In this document: piece by piece, positions 12,745 to 23,045 of the stretch
Numbering within the stretch: position 1 is the stretch's first letter
How the letters are laid out: each line of letters begins with the position of its first letter
Assembly: GCA_903813345.2 (NCBI GenBank)
Contig: CAIIXF020000008.1
Location: 1,559,341-1,623,340 of the forward strand
Reading direction: 5' to 3'
DNA: 64,000 bases
DNA from: Owenia fusiformis
Taxonomy: Eukaryota; Annelida; Polychaeta; Sabellida; Oweniidae
Program-made: the position numbers and the translations under genes
The notes under the pieces: model-generated
Told to the model about the DNA's origin: nothing
What the model saw: only the letters and a program-made list of their open reading frames with translations
Database searches by the model: none

Positions 12745-14009
12745 ATGGAATAAAAAATCATGTTTTTGGGAAACATTCCAAAAGGAAAGCAAAATGATAC
12801 ATAGCAGACAACATTGGCTCATTAAAACGAGTGTCATATTACTGATATCAACAGTGATGAAAAATGGAAAATAAGATGAATAAAAAACCCTTTGTGGATA
12901 TCCCAATAAATTGGACTGTGCTACTTTTACTACTGAAAAACTGACAGTTTTGAGAGTATTGAGTACGCTAGTATATTAGATATGTCATCCAAAATCACCA
13001 TAGTTAGTAGATAACTTTGCATTGATAGTTTGAGCTATGATTTTACTTTTCCAGAAATCATTAGAAACTCTCAACCAAATAAAATATTATTCTAAAGCAC
13101 ACACAGTGATCTCCCCAGCAATAAAGCAGGTTGGCGCAGCACCCACTTAAGATTTTAAAAACAGGCTTGCACCCACTTGAAAATGAGAAAAATCATGAAA
13201 AATGGGCATATTTTGACCAATTTAGGTGTGAATTGTTAAAACAGAAATTGAGAATTTCGCATCCACTTGAGAAAAAATCCTGTGAACACTGAACATATCG
13301 TCTTATATTATTACCAAATCACTAACAACACTCATCATCTACAAATTACATTGTCCACAATCCCACAAATATGTTAACAGAAAGTGGGGCATTCATTTGG
13401 TCAAAAATAGCTATTTAGGCAGAACCATTTTATCAAATTGAATATAAATGTACTCAATCTAGACATGGACAAATTACGATTAAGACAGAGCCATTTTAGA
13501 GGCACTGTGTGTAATAGAACAAAAATTAATGGAAACATCTTAGATAATTAAATTACTAGACAAAGCTTGTTTTGAGTAAATATTGAAGCTAGAAAAAAGA
13601 TGACCTTGCACAGTTGCACGCCATGCTATTTTAAACAATGACAGATACAAGGCAGCTCCTACATTTTAGTGAATACAAATGACATGATCGGATACATGGC
13701 AGCTCCACCATCTCAGTAAACATGAATGATGTTATACACTGTGTCCCAAAAACGTAACAAGTAAAAACATTGTCAGACACAAAACCAGTGATGATACCAT
13801 GAAGCCAGGTCAGGTCTGAACAAAACTCTAAAACCAGACATCAACAAAAGGTTGAACTACGCTTTTACAACCTTGATGAAATCAAAAAGATTTTAATTGT
13901 CTAACGCAAATAAATGTAAATAAGTTACAAGCTAAGGAACTTTAGTGGTTTTCAGAAAAACAAAAATAAAAAGAATCTACAAAAACACCAGAGACCGTCA
14001 CAAGAGAAA
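12745..14009. other. Intergenic stretch after TSNAX; no gene seen
   Basis: It begins with the likely 3' UTR of TSNAX. An AATAAA occurs near 12904 and another AATAAAATATTA near 13079. At 13100-13280 there is a decayed dispersed repeat (AGTGATCTCCCCAGCAATAAAGCA ... ACCCACTTGA), a relative of which lies at about 6513-6600 in a DLST intron. Nothing else resembles a gene. Confidence 0.6.
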
Positions 14010-14531
14010 CACTGGAATAGCCTGACTACGGTAAAGTCAGATACCGTTATCACAAATGGCGGACATAACCGTCGCTTCAACTGCTTAATCACTTGGTCCT
14101 CATTTCATGGGATTTTGTCGTCGCTAATTCTGTGCATGCATTAAGTTCTTGTGATAATGTATCATATGATATCCTATTTTCGAACAAATTGGGTCGTGAA
14201 TCGCCACAATATAGCGTCTTCGATATCGTGAATGACAACGGAATCTGAATTTGAGTAATTTAGAAAGACAATGGCATATGGTATGGTAATTACAGTGTCC
14301 GTTGTCCCCTATCTCATTTTGATCGGTTAAATTAAAAAGACTTTATTTCGATGGTAGAACATTATTAACTGTGTATTAAGACACTTTGATTGATTGTTGT
14401 TCCAAATGAATTTAGTCTAGGTGCTCTATTAAACATACAGTTCATGAAAATCTAATTGAAGCGACGGTTATGTCCGCCATTTGTGACAACGGTATCTGAC
14501 TTTATCGTTCGTTGTCAGGGTATTCCAGCTT
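14010..14531. mobile_element. MITE copy 1 with ~75-bp terminal inverted repeats
   Basis: Its ends are CACTGGAATAGCCTGAC... and the reverse complement ...GTCAGGGTATTCCAG. The inverted arms run through GTCAGATACCGTTRTCACAAATGGCGGACATAACCGTCGCTTCAA. It is flanked by GAGAAA at 14004-14009 and 14532-14537, a probable 6-bp target duplication. The interior has no transposase. A second copy lies at 15040-15534. Confidence 0.85.
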
Positions 14532-15039
14532 GAGAAAAGCACCGTTGAAAAAACAGCACTAGAGACTATTAGGTGACATGAGTAGTACTGACATGATAGC
14601 ATCGTATATATGGACTGAAGCCACATGGCCACGATATCTACACCCAGAGATTAGCTCATCTCTCCAAGTCAAGAATACCTCTTTGAATCATCATTTGTTG
14701 GTTCTGACAGAGAGCAGCAACCTCATTGGTGATTTTCTGCTAACTGTTGCAATGTCTAAAACTTGGTCCAGAGCAGATTTTGTCCCGTTGTACAAAAGTA
14801 ATGATTATTCAGTGGTCTGTGGTCATATATAAATAAATGACATACCATTGGAAAAAGAAGACACGCGCCTTCATGGTAAAAAAATAAAATTGATGAAATC
14901 ATTACTGTTTTTGTGGTTTTACGATGTTTTTGCGTGTTGCGTTTTTTGGGACGCAAAATATGAGAATTTTACCAATATACTTCACTCTGAGTTATTTAAA
15001 CTCAGAATATTGACACGATTTTCCTTGACGTGAGAACCT

Positions 15040-15534
15040 CACACCGGAATAGCCTGACAACGGTAAAGTCAGATACCGTTGTCACAAATGGCGGACATAA
15101 CCGTCGCTTCAACTGTTTAATCACTTGGTCCTCATTTCATGGGATTTTATCGTCGCTAATTCTGTGCATGTATTTAGCTCTTGTGATGATGTTTCATATG
15201 AAATCCCAATTTCGATCAAATTGGGTCGTGAATCGCCACAATATAGCGTCTTCGATATCGTCAAGGACAACGGAATCTGAATTTGAATGATTTAGAAAGA
15301 CAGCGGCGTATGGTAATTACAGTGTCCGTTGTCCCGTATCTCATTTTGATCGGCAGAACATTATTAACTGTACAATAAGTATTAAGACACTTTGATTGAT
15401 TATTGTTCCAAAGGAATTTAGTCTAGGTGCTCTAATAAACATAGAGTCCATGAAAATCTAATTGAAGCGACTATTATGTCCGCCATTTGTGACAAACGGT
15501 ATCTGACCTTATCGTTGTCAGGCTATTCCAGTGT
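15040..15534. mobile_element. MITE copy 2 of the same family
   Basis: It is closely similar over its full length to the copy at 14010-14531, with small indels in the middle. The terminal inverted repeats are again about 75 bp. The flanking GAACCT at 15034-15039 and 15535-15540 is a perfect 6-bp direct repeat. The two copies lie in the same orientation about 1 kb apart but have different target duplications, so they are separate insertions and not a tandem duplication. Confidence 0.88.
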
Positions 15535-15903
15535 GAACCTTTAATTTAAGCTTACTCATTTCAGTGTCACCTAAATTCAAAAGTAAGGTCGTCGCTCGTC
15601 TGGAACGACAATTTCTTGAATTCCCTTCTTGCACCTTGGAGTCTTTGGATCTCATGGAAAGTCAGGGTCATGCCTCAAGGTCAACGTTGTCTGATGAAAA
15701 TGTGATAGAAGGACGTCGCCCTTTCCAGATAATAATCTGCGATACGACGAAGGGTCCATGTAAACTGCAACCACACTCCTATTGTTACTATAGTTGTTAC
15801 ATCATAACAAATTGTAACTTGACCAATAAGAAGCATACTTCGTACGACCAAGGACGTCTTGGGTGGTACGAAGAACGTTGTTCTGTCAAATCAAAAGAAA
15901 TTA

Positions 15904-15970
15904 CGCTGCGAGCAGGGTTCGATCCCATTGGATTTCAAGTCCAACGCCTTAACAACTAGGCCATCACAGC
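15904..15970 (-). pseudogene. tRNA-Ser(TGA) pseudogene lacking the variable arm
   Basis: On the minus strand the acceptor, D-arm and anticodon arm of the local tRNA-Ser(TGA) are recognisable (GTTGGACTTGAAATCCAAT), but the 15 bases that form the long variable arm and the start of the T arm are deleted, leaving 67 nt. The D arm also carries changes (GGCCTAGTTGTTAAGGC). It cannot fold as a serine tRNA. Confidence 0.85.
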
Positions 15971-15999
15971 TACTTGTAGCTAGTTACTACAAAAAAACG

Positions 16000-17475
16000 A
16001 TCTGGTATGGCATTTGTAAAAAAGATCGCATTAAGTGAAAAAGAGAGTAAAAATGTTGGAAGAAAGCTTTTTAAACTTTCAATCCTAACTTTGTTTTCTG
16101 TAAAATAAATATCTGATCAAATGTGGAATCATGGGCTTTCTCTCTTGAAAGCCCGTGGTGAAATTTATTGATCATGACTTAAACTGCAGAAAAGTACAAT
16201 TTTATCCAATCACGTTTAAACATTCACTTTTGAAAGTATTGCAAAAGCTTGAAAACCAAAACATTTAAAAATGGAAGCTGCACTACTGTCTGTTCGGTTC
16301 TTCAATCATAGGCCTACATATACATTTCATGGAAAGGTAAGACATTGCACCCTCCAGTTGTTGTAATGTTATCAGTGAACTTGTCTCTTTCCTAAGATCT
16401 ACTTATCTCTTGAACTCGTCCCTTCTGAGATTATCGATGATACCGACAAAAGTTACGCTGCAAGTAGGGATCGAACCTACGCGGGAAGATCCCATTGGAT
16501 TTCTAGTCCAACGCCTTAACCACTCGGCCATCGCAGCTGTCATACGTTGCTTTTTGTCATTGGGTTTGTTAAAGAAATTGAAAAGGAAAGAAAGTTTTGA
16601 ATTTTACAAAGGATAGAAGAAGAAAAGAGCTTTAAAATACCTTTTATTTAAAACTTCTAGCTCAATTTTGAAGGAAGTTACATCGATTTTTTGAGTAATT
16701 CAAAAAAAATCTTAAAAACAATTTTTTGGCTCGTTTATGCCACGATCAAAAATTTGGCAATCATACCCCATCCCATGGAGTACGTATGTAGTTATGATTT
16801 GGGCTTTTCCCAAATCATAACTGAATACTGACTGTGATGAAATGCATATATTGTGAAGAAACAGTGCGGATTTCATTAATTTTTTAGATGCTTTGATTTT
16901 TCAAAATGTTCTAACTTTTAGGGATATACTTTTATGCATTCTAAAATTATTTTAGAAAACAAAGTTAGGTTGAAAGTGTTTTTATTAAAAAATATTACTT
17001 CTAACATTTTACACCTTCCTTCCTTTTCAATTCAACCATTTTAGTTAACATTGATTTGTCCAATACCGTTTTGTAAGTTCATTGAACTTATACTGATCAT
17101 GAAAACTTTGAAATAATCAACTTGTTTATGCAATGACTCACTTTAAAGGATCGTGTTTATAATACACTACAACTACTAGGACACAGAAGCAAGCATTTAA
17201 TTATAATGTGCATAATCTACACGTGCAGATGACAGTGCATTCACAGTCTCTAGTTGATGGAGCTTTTCTATATCGGGAATAGTTATGTTCCATTAAGTAC
17301 AATTTAAAATTGATTTTAGTAAATATAATAGTTCGACATGACCCTTTAAACTATACGTATACGTATAAGTTGTACTTTCACTTATGTGCGGAATCTCTCT
17401 ATTAATACAGAAAATCCCCTTATTACTCCCCGCAAAAGGGCATGACAAAGCACCGCTGCTTTCTAGTCGCATATC
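16000..17475. repeat. Diverged copies of the tRNA-Ser repeat unit, both orientations
   Basis: The flanks of the minus-strand tRNA-Ser(AGA), about 16020-16450, match the reverse complement of the sequence downstream of the TGA genes (for example the stretch with ACAAAGTTAGGATTGAAAG and GAAAGAGACAAGTTCACTGATAAC). At 16850-17050 and 17385-17475 are further diverged pieces in the plus orientation, the last ending exactly at the palindromic insertion. Short hairpins sit at 16130-16155 and 16795-16825. Confidence 0.75.
16456..16537 (-). tRNA. tRNA-Ser (anticodon AGA)
   Basis: The 82-nt minus-strand gene has acceptor GCTGCGA pairing with TTGCAGC (one G-U), D arm TGGCCGAGTGGTTAAGGC as A box, anticodon loop CTAGAAA giving AGA, a long class II variable arm and a T arm with B box GGTTCGATCCC. 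A TTTT terminator follows after the discriminator. It reads UCU serine codons. It is almost identical to the three TGA genes on the other strand and differs from them at the wobble base. Confidence 0.93.
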
Positions 17476-18476
17476 CACGGGGTACCATCGAATAATTTTG
17501 GCAACGTACCGGAGAACGACATTTTACTAAGAAATGGCAATAATTTAGCACAATATATTTTTTAACTAGAGTTCTACTTTGATTTTGACAAAAGTAAGTA
17601 TTCCATGCAATGGCTATTTCATTCATGAGTTTGTAGGAATTCTGTTGGAACCCAGTTCTGATCAAGTACGAAGTTATTGAAATCGGCGCAGTTGGACTTT
17701 ACTCCGAAAGATGGTTTTTCGATTATAACTTTTTACAACATTTAAGTATAGACTTTTGAAAAAAGTACAGAATAGTCCTTATACTATTGAATAATTCTGT
17801 TATTTCTGATTCACACGACTCTGATTTGTTTAATTAAAAAAAAAGTTTTAAAAATATTACGTAGGAACGTAACCGGAGCTGGGAACGTAACCGGAGCAGA
17901 TCAGTTGAATTATATAATTTAAAAAAATAAAATATATGATTTAAAGCATATATATTAATAAATACGCATTCGAACAATCCCGTATGTTTTTAAATTAGTA
18001 TATGTGCTTTAAATCATATATTTTAATTTTTTGATTTAATAATTCAACTGATCTGCTCCGGTTACGTTCCCAGCTCCGGTTACGTTCCTAAGTAATATTT
18101 TTAAAACTTTTTTTTTAATTAAACAAATCAGAGTCGTGTGAATCAGAAATAACAGAATTATTCAAAAGTATAAGGACTATTCTGTACTTTTTTCAAAAGT
18201 CTATACTTAAATGTTGTGAAAAGTTATAATCGAAAAACCATCTTTCGGAGTAAAGTCCGTCTGCGCCAATTTCAATAACTTCGTACTTGATCAGAGCTGG
18301 GTTCCAACAGAATTCCTACAAACTCATGAATGAAATAGTTATTGCATGGAATACTTACTTTTGTCAAAATCAAAATAGAAGTCTAGTTAAAAAATATATT
18401 GTGCTAAATTATTGCCATTTCTTAGTAAAATGTCGTTCTCCGGTACGTTGTCAAAATTATTCGATGGTACCCCGTG
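17476..18476. mobile_element. 1,001-bp palindromic (foldback) element with 5-bp target duplication
   Basis: The element begins CACGGGGTACCATCG and ends with its exact reverse complement. Its two arms of about 470 bases are almost identical in inverse orientation, around a short unpaired centre near 17976. The arms include a repeated GGAACGTAACCGGAGC motif near the middle. It is flanked by ATATC at 17471-17475 and 18477-18481. The equivalent unoccupied sites in the neighbouring 625-bp repeats (near 19101-19106) show a single copy, which proves insertion. The open frames on its arms mirror each other and look like no known transposase. Confidence 0.9.
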
Positions 18477-18485
18477 ATATCAGCA

Positions 18486-18567
18486 GCTGCGATGGCCGAG
18501 TGGTTAAGGCGTTGGACTTGAAATCCAATGGGATCTTCCCGCGTAGGTTCGAACCCTACTCGCAGCG
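18486..18567 (+). tRNA. tRNA-Ser (anticodon TGA), copy 1
   Basis: This is an 82-nt class II tRNA. Acceptor GCTGCGA pairs fully with TCGCAGC, the A box is TGGCCGAGTGG, the anticodon loop CTTGAAA gives TGA for UCA codons, the B box is GGTTCGAACCC, and a run of T at 18572-18577 can end transcription. Its 5' end is 5 bases from the duplicated target site of the palindromic element, so its upstream context has been replaced. Confidence 0.96.
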
Positions 18568-18907
18568 TACCTTTTTTGTCGGTATCATCGATAATCTTCA
18601 TATCAAGAAGAGACGAGTTCAAGAGATAATAAGATCTTAGGAAAGAGACAAGTTCACTTCACTGCTTTGGTTTTCAAGCTTTTGCAATACTTTCAAAAGT
18701 CAATGTTTAAACGTCTATTGGATAAAGTACTTTTCTGCATTTTAAATCAATAAGTTCCACATTTGATCAGATATATATTTTTCAGAACACAAAGTTAGGA
18801 TTGAAAGTTTTTTAAAAAAAGCTTTCTTCCAACATTTTTACTCTCCTTATCATTTAATTCCTTTACAAATGCCATGCCAGGTAACGGTTTTTGTATGTGT
18901 ATTAGCA

Positions 18908-18966
18908 GCTGTGATAGTCGGGTGGTTAAGGCATAGGTGGGTTAAGGCGTGAACTTGAAATCCACT
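18908..18966 (+). pseudogene. tRNA-Ser pseudogene within repeat unit 1
   Basis: It keeps the acceptor 5' side, D arm and anticodon arm of tRNA-Ser(TGA) with mutations, and has an extra ~16 bases (ATAGGTGGGTTAAGGC) duplicating part of the D arm. The variable and T arms are missing, so it lacks a B box and should be silent. Confidence 0.85.
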
Positions 18967-19110
18967 TTTGGACCATTTGTTTTAAAACCTCTGTCGATAG
19001 GATTCCTGTTTTAAGTTATAATTGTGTCAACATCCATACAGAAAATCCCCCTATTACTCCCCGCAAAAGGGCATGACAAATCACAGCTGCTTTCCGGTAG
19101 CATATCAGCA

Positions 19111-19192
19111 GCTGCGATGGCCGAGTGGTTAAGGCGTTGGACTTGAAATCCAATGGGATCTTCCCGCGTAGGTTCGAACCCTACTTGCAGCG
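19111..19192 (+). tRNA. tRNA-Ser (anticodon TGA), copy 2
   Basis: It is identical to copy 1 except for one base near the 3' end, where TTGCAGC replaces TCGCAGC and gives a G-U in the acceptor stem. A and B boxes are intact and a TTTT follows at about 19199-19202. It is predicted functional. Confidence 0.95.
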
Positions 19193-19532
19193 TACCTATT
19201 TTGTCGGTATCATCGATAATCTTCATATCAAGAAGAGACGAGTTCAAGAGATAATAAGATCTTAGGAAAGAGACAAGTTCACTTCACTGCTTTGGTTTTC
19301 AAGCTTTTGCAATACTTTCAAAAGTCAATGTTTAAACGTCTATTGGATAAAGTACTTTTCTGCATTTTAAATCAATAAGTTCCACATTTGATGAGATATA
19401 TATTTTTCAGAACACAAAGTTAGGATTGAAAGTTTTTTAAAAAAAGCTTTCTTCCAACATTTTTACTCTCCTTATCATTTAATTCCTTTACAAATGCCAT
19501 GCCAGGTAACGGTTTTTGTATGTGTATTAGCA

Positions 19533-19591
19533 GCTGTGATAGTCGGGTGGTTAAGGCATAGGTGGGTTAAGGCGTGAACTTGAAATCCACT
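19533..19591 (+). pseudogene. tRNA-Ser pseudogene within repeat unit 2
   Basis: This is the 625-bp-shifted duplicate of the pseudogene at 18908-18966, with the same D-arm duplication and the same loss of the 3' half. It was co-amplified with the functional gene. Confidence 0.85.
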
Positions 19592-19735
19592 TTTGGACCA
19601 TTTGTTTTAAAACCTCTGTCGATAGGATTCCTGTTTTAAGTTATAATTGTGTCAACATCCATACAGAAAATCCCCCTATTACTCCCCGCAAAAGGGCATG
19701 ACAAATCACAGCTGCTTTCCGGTAGCAAATCAGCA

Positions 19736-19817
19736 GCTGCGATGGCCGAGTGGTTAAGGCGTTGGACTTGAAATCCAATGGGATCTTCCCGCGTAGGTTC
19801 GAACCCTACTCGCAGCG
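19736..19817 (+). tRNA. tRNA-Ser (anticodon TGA), copy 3
   Basis: The gene body is identical to copy 1, with fully paired acceptor stem, intact A and B boxes, long variable arm and a TTTT downstream. It is the last functional gene of the array. Confidence 0.96.
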
Positions 19818-20252
19818 TACCTATTTTGTCGGTATCATAGATTATCTTCATATTAAGAAGGGACGAGTTCAAGAGATAATAAGATCTTAGGAAAGAGACA
19901 AGTTCACTGATAACATTACAACAACTGAAGGGTGGAATGTTTTTTAACTTTCCATGAAATGAATATTATGATTGAAGAACCGAACAGACGAACAGTGCGG
20001 ATTTCATTTTTCATAGCTTTGGTTTTCAAGCTTTTGCAATACTTTCAAAAGTCAATGTTTAAACGACTATTGGATAACGTACTTTTCTGCATTTTAAATC
20101 AATAAGTTCCACATTTGATCAGATATATATTTTTCAGAACACAAAGTTAGGATTTCAACTGATTTCAACTTCCAATATTTTTACTCTCTTTATCGTTACA
20201 ATTCCTTTACAAATGCCATGCCAGGTAACGGTTTTAGTATGTGTATTAGCAG

Positions 20253-20330
20253 ATCATTCTGATACTCATAGCATCTTTCTGTTTCACAGGGCTGAGAAGA
20301 AATGAGATGTCATGGTTTATCATGATGTTA
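20253..20330 (+). repeat. 78-bp deletion derivative of the element at 11659-12003
   Basis: It joins the two ends of the longer element seen in TSNAX intron 4, in opposite orientation, with the middle ~270 bases removed. It sits directly before a tRNA pseudogene, where the 625-bp unit stops matching. Confidence 0.6.
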
Positions 20331-20333
20331 GCA

Positions 20334-20430
20334 GCTGTGATGGCCGAGTGGTTGAGGCATAGATGGGTTAAGGCGTTGGACTTGAAATCCAATGGGATCT
20401 TCGCGCGCAGGTTCGCACCCTTATCGAAGC
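20334..20430 (+). pseudogene. tRNA-Ser(TGA) pseudogene with D-arm insertion, full-length
   Basis: The whole class II outline is present (acceptor, anticodon arm GTTGGACTTGAAATCCAA, variable arm, T arm), but the D arm contains the same ~16-base insertion as the two partial pseudogenes, the B box is mutated (GGTTCGCACCC) and the acceptor no longer pairs (GCTGTGA against TCGAAGC). It may be the parent form of the truncated pseudogenes. Confidence 0.85.
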
Positions 20431-21013
20431 TTGACCTTTTTGATTTTATACGTTCTTAAGGTTATTTTGCAATACTTTAAAAAACGACCGTTCCCTCTTT
20501 CAGTCCTTGTGTTCTTTTTAGTATTTTCAGGGAATCCTTTTGAAAAAATCCACTCATATAGATATCACCAAAATGACGTTTTGCATTGTTATAATGTTGG
20601 ATTGGAAATGACTCTACAATAGATTAGATATAATCTTGATCTACGTCATTAGATATTTAAAAAGTCAACGTGATATCATATTTGAAGTCTACAAGTAATA
20701 TTGCAACTAGATTCTAGAAATGTGGTTTCAGAGAGTGCTTATCAACTTTGAAAATGTGACTTCTAGGTCGGGGAGATTCCTCATAGGCCCCATGTTATAA
20801 AATCACAAAAAGTGAAATATCTTGTGTTGGACCATGGACTTCAAATGGATTATATATAACTTTTATTGACATATAGTATCATAACATGATTACATTAGTC
20901 AGAACTATGGTAGACTACATATCTAAACTACAAAACACCAACTAAACTAAAAATACAAAAAATATATAAAAATATATAAGGTAACAATAATAGTGTGGTG
21001 CACACACAATGCA

Positions 21014-22590
21014 TTATGACCATGCTAAATTCTTAAATGAATGGTAAATGAATTTGCCAATATGTCTTTGCAAGGTTACATTTTTACTAGAAATAAGATT
21101 GACAAATAAATTTTCACTTTGTAAATCCAAGTTAGGTAAAATTTCACGGGCTTTTGTATATAATATTTGCCTATTCTCATCATTTTTTGTACAAGCTAAA
21201 AAGAAATGACATTCATCCTCTACATCTTTACAAATATTACATACTCTTTCCTCTAAAGGTTTTGGTTTTGGCTTTGTATGTCTTCCAGTCTCAATTGCTA
21301 ACTGATGAGAACTCATTCTAAATCTACTTGTAGCCAATCTATACTTTTTATTATCTAGTTTCAAGTACAATTCTTTACCAAAATCATTTTTAAATAATTT
21401 GTACGTTCTCAATATAGGATAAGTGTTCAAATCATTTTTCCATTTTTCTACAAACAATATTTTTAATTTCTTTTCAACCATATTCACCAGATTTTCAGTA
21501 TCCAGATTTTGATTATTCCAATAAACTAGTAAATCACATTTTCTGAGTATATCATAAACCTTGCTTGACCAACTTTTAAACCCTAACTCTTGATTACCCC
21601 TATCATATAAGTATGCTTGATTTAATACATTACTCTCTGGAAAATTTTGAAATCTAAGCCAGTATTTTATAATGTAAGATTCAATTTTGATTGATAATGG
21701 GTATCTCCCTAGGTCACCATATACAGCTGGGCTTGCAGTTTGTGATTTAACACCTAATGTTGACTTTAAAAAAGACAAATGAATTGACTCAATTGCTTTC
21801 ATTTGCTTTTTATCATACCATATTTCACATGCATAACATAAAATAGGACTAACTAACGCATTAAACAGGTGAAGAGCCACATCCGGTGGTACATCATTAA
21901 ACTTCTTATATTGTTGCTTTATCTTAAAAAGTGCCTTTTTTGATTGTTCTTTAAGGTACTTAGTGTTCAGATCAAAACTGTTATTTTTGGTGAGAATGAG
22001 ACCTAAATATTTGTATTCTTTGACACATTCTATAGTTTGGTCATTAAATTCAAATTTGAATGATCTTTTAGAATTGAAGATAAGTGCTTTAGTTTTCATT
22101 GTGTTGACAATTAACCTGTTAGTCTTACAAAAAGAAAAAAGTGTGTCAAGCAATAGCTGCAATCCGTCACTGGATTCTGAGATCAATACGAGGTCATCCG
22201 CCCATAGAAGATGATTTAACCTTTTACCGTTTAAAATAACACCACAGTGTGCTGGTAATTGTAAAGTAAGATCATCGATGAAATGATTGAATAAGAATGT
22301 ACTAAGCACACTACCTTGCAAAACCCCTATATCAGTATCAAAATAATCTGTTACTCCATTCTTTAACTTTAGACAAGATTGAGATTTGGAATACATATTG
22401 TCGATGATTTTATACATTTTGGTATGAGGACTTATGCCACTTTTACTGAGTTTGTATAGCAAAACTGATCGATCTATAAAGTCAAACGCCTTTTTGAAGT
22501 CAACCATACATGTAAACAAAGGTTTTTTAAACAGTTTAGATTTGTTAATTAATGTTTGTAGTAAAAATATGTTATCAATTGTACGGCTAT
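21014..22590 (-). pseudogene. LINE reverse transcriptase, C-terminal part (downstream of the Polinton insertion)
   Basis: About 525 codons stay open to a stop at 21014-21016. Visible are an RT motif A region (MVDFKKAFDFIDR), a GVLQGSVLS motif B, the catalytic WADDLVLIS box (ADD), and a thumb/C-terminal region ending in a zinc-knuckle-like CNICKDVEDECHFFLAC. Synthesis of LINE cDNA at the target is the family role. Because the N-terminal half is separated by 4.4 kb of Polinton, this copy cannot make a whole enzyme, although it has few other defects. It was active or fresh when hit. Confidence 0.88.
22585..22590. repeat. Target site duplication GGCTAT (left)
   Basis: This six-base copy sits directly before the left terminal inverted repeat of the Polinton. 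The matching copy is at 26964-26969. A 6-bp duplication is the known hallmark of Polinton integration. Confidence 0.95.
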
Positions 22591-22824
22591 AGTAGTTACA
22601 GAAACGAGAGTTCTGACGCACCTTTAACATGGAGTCCTATGGGGAGGGACACGATTTTTCATAGTACCCTCCCTAACATGGGCTCCAATGGGGAGGGACA
22701 TCTGTGAGCCTCCCTGAGCTCGGGAGGCACATACGGGGACCCCACCCCTCCCCCCTCGGCGTGGTGGCGTGTACATATTTCGGGAATCTCGGGCCCTAAG
22801 GGGTAACGGACGCCCTACCCCACG
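22591..22824. repeat. Left terminal inverted repeat of the Polinton
   Basis: It is 234 bases and matches the reverse complement of 26732-26963, apart from two extra G near 22801. It contains two imperfect copies of GTCCCTCCCCAT-type sequence and ends at CCCTACCCCACG. Long, near-identical TIRs are expected if ends are kept alike by replication or recent insertion. Confidence 0.95.
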
Positions 22825-22834
22825 ACTATACGTT

Positions 22835-23045
22835 CCGGAAGTTAGCCATTTTGACAGGAAGTCAGCCATTTTGACCGGAAGTCAGCCCGGAAGTCAGCCA
22901 TTTAACCGGAAGTCGGCCATTTTGAAGCTTTCTAGCAGGAAGTCAGCCATTTTGCATCTGTCTGGGCAAGAGGGTGACATCATAGCGGAAGTGAGGCATC
23001 TTTTAGTCGGCCTGGGTAGGTTTTAAAGCGGAAGTTAGCCATCTT
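22835..23045. repeat. Interrupted ~18-bp repeats (CGGAAGTCAGCCATTTTG) inside the Polinton
   Basis: At least seven copies of GGAAGTYAGCCATYTT with variable spacing follow directly inside the left TIR. They are absent from the right side. Each copy contains a GCCATNTT core. They may be binding sites for an element protein or the host, or a decayed minisatellite. Confidence 0.8.

Larger units (their letters stand above)
18486..19910 (+). repeat. Tandem 625-bp tRNA-Ser repeat, two full units and a partial third
   Basis: tRNA genes start at 18486, 19111 and 19736, exactly 625 bases apart. Units 1 and 2 differ at only a few bases over 625. The third unit follows the same sequence to about 19905, then keeps a segment of about 100 bases (with ATAACATTACAACAACTG) that the first two lack but the minus-strand copy near 16300-16400 also has. 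Units 1 and 2 therefore share a deletion and are the most recent duplication. Confidence 0.92.

Noticed and set aside
18287-18640. 117-codon plus-strand frame and its 80-codon mirror at 17423-17665
   Set aside because: They are the two arms of the palindromic element, and the plus-strand frame runs into a tRNA gene. No transposase motif is present.
18422-19872. Repeated 66-78-codon minus-strand frames starting MNSSLLDMKII
   Set aside because: They are antisense readings of the tRNA-Ser genes and their flanks, repeated with the 625-bp unit.
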